Source: Skeletonema tropicum (taxonomy: Eukaryota > Bacillariophyta > Thalassiosirophyceae > Thalassiosirales > Thalassiosiraceae). Taken from it: DNA of 64,000 nt. Where the stretch lies: contig CM074147.1 in NCBI GenBank assembly GCA_037178625.1, positions 868,001 through 932,000 of the forward strand, in the 5' to 3' direction. Below, one piece after another: positions 63,684 through 64,000 of the stretch. The translations under genes were made by a program, and so were the position numbers. Under the pieces are notes generated by a model. That model was not told the DNA's origin. It did not search any database and worked only from the letters and a program-made list of their open reading frames with translations. The number at the start of each line of letters is the position of its first letter. Position 1 is the first letter of the stretch.

Positions 63684-64000
63684 GTTTATTTGTTATAGCT
63701 ATCATACAAAGGCCTAGTTAGCATAGGAGGACTTATGAATGGCTCATACATTATCATTGTGCTCATGTGCTCATTCAGATTTTCATTTTTGTGGTCATTG
63801 AAGTTGACGGTGGTGCGTGATGGTACGATAAAGTTGGATGGTATATCGTATCTATAGTACCTCCTACGTAGGTACAGGAATTTTCTTTACATTTTTTACA
63901 TTTTCGATTTTCATTTTCCAAAAGCGAGCCGCTGCAAACTGCAATACGCTCCAACACCACCTCCATGGTGCTCATTTGGCATACTATATTAACTTAGGAA
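63684..64000. other. upstream region of the DOCK-family gene
   Basis: No gene is supported. CCTACGTAGG, a short palindrome, occurs near 63864. The window ends here. Confidence 0.4.

Noticed and set aside
1..64000. CRISPR-like arrays or bacterial defence systems
   Set aside because: Repeats here are a satellite, gene-internal duplications and transposon pieces without regular short repeat-spacer structure. The genome is eukaryotic with spliced genes.
1..64000. tRNA or rRNA genes
   Set aside because: I found no GGTTCGANNCC box with a matching cloverleaf and no rRNA core sequence by eye; a tRNAscan-type search would be decisive.

Overview
This window looks like nuclear DNA of a diatom, probably a centric species of the Thalassiosira/Cyclotella type. 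The evidence is: an N-terminal exon with a fucoxanthin-chlorophyll-protein (FCP) type plastid presequence (SAAAFAP cleavage region); MYND-finger proteins, one of them with Sel1-like repeats; a secreted protein with diatom-style cysteine-rich GWYD/CxWY repeats; short GT-AG introns of about 75-125 bp (one GC-AG); and genes on both strands with short spacers. There is one 500-base run of N. Species assignment is inference.

Layout. 0-2 kb: a 184-bp tandem satellite. 2-10 kb: a MYND/Sel1 gene, a VMA22-like V-ATPase assembly factor, a fragment of a sterol-desaturase gene, a multi-exon secreted phytase/esterase-like gene carrying two nonsense codons and a deletion, a second MYND gene, and a membrane-protein gene whose first exon is an FCP plastid presequence. 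10.3-10.8 kb: assembly gap. 11-19.5 kb: a Helitron-like element (HUH Rep plus PIF1-type helicase) with two homopolymer frameshifts and one intron. 19.6-24 kb: a RING protein, a MITE-like element with 28-bp terminal inverted repeats, and a protein with 95-residue repeats.

24-35 kb is the functional core. Copies of one dispersed repeat lie in inverted orientation at 24.7-25.2 and 32.7-33.0 kb. Between them are a highly divergent histone H3 variant (K9I, K36R, K79M), ribonucleotide reductase large subunit, a nucleotidyltransferase-fold protein and ribonucleotide reductase small subunit. dUTPase follows about 1.5 kb after the small-subunit gene, so both ribonucleotide reductase subunits and dUTPase sit within 8.4 kb.

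35-64 kb: a sterol desaturase, a Ran-like GTPase with a changed catalytic site, an astacin metalloprotease with lectin and cysteine-rich repeats (two single-base frameshifts), a long foldback sequence, a dienelactone hydrolase, PUS3-type pseudouridine synthase, a decayed coding region, perfect palindromes, a type II membrane protein made of two near-identical TBL-like esterase domains, a DDHD phospholipase and a 2730-residue DOCK-family exchange factor.

Several otherwise intact genes carry single-base indels at homopolymers, which may be sequencing errors. The nonsense mutations in the phytase-like gene are not of that kind. Family assignments are from motif recognition by eye; no database search was run.
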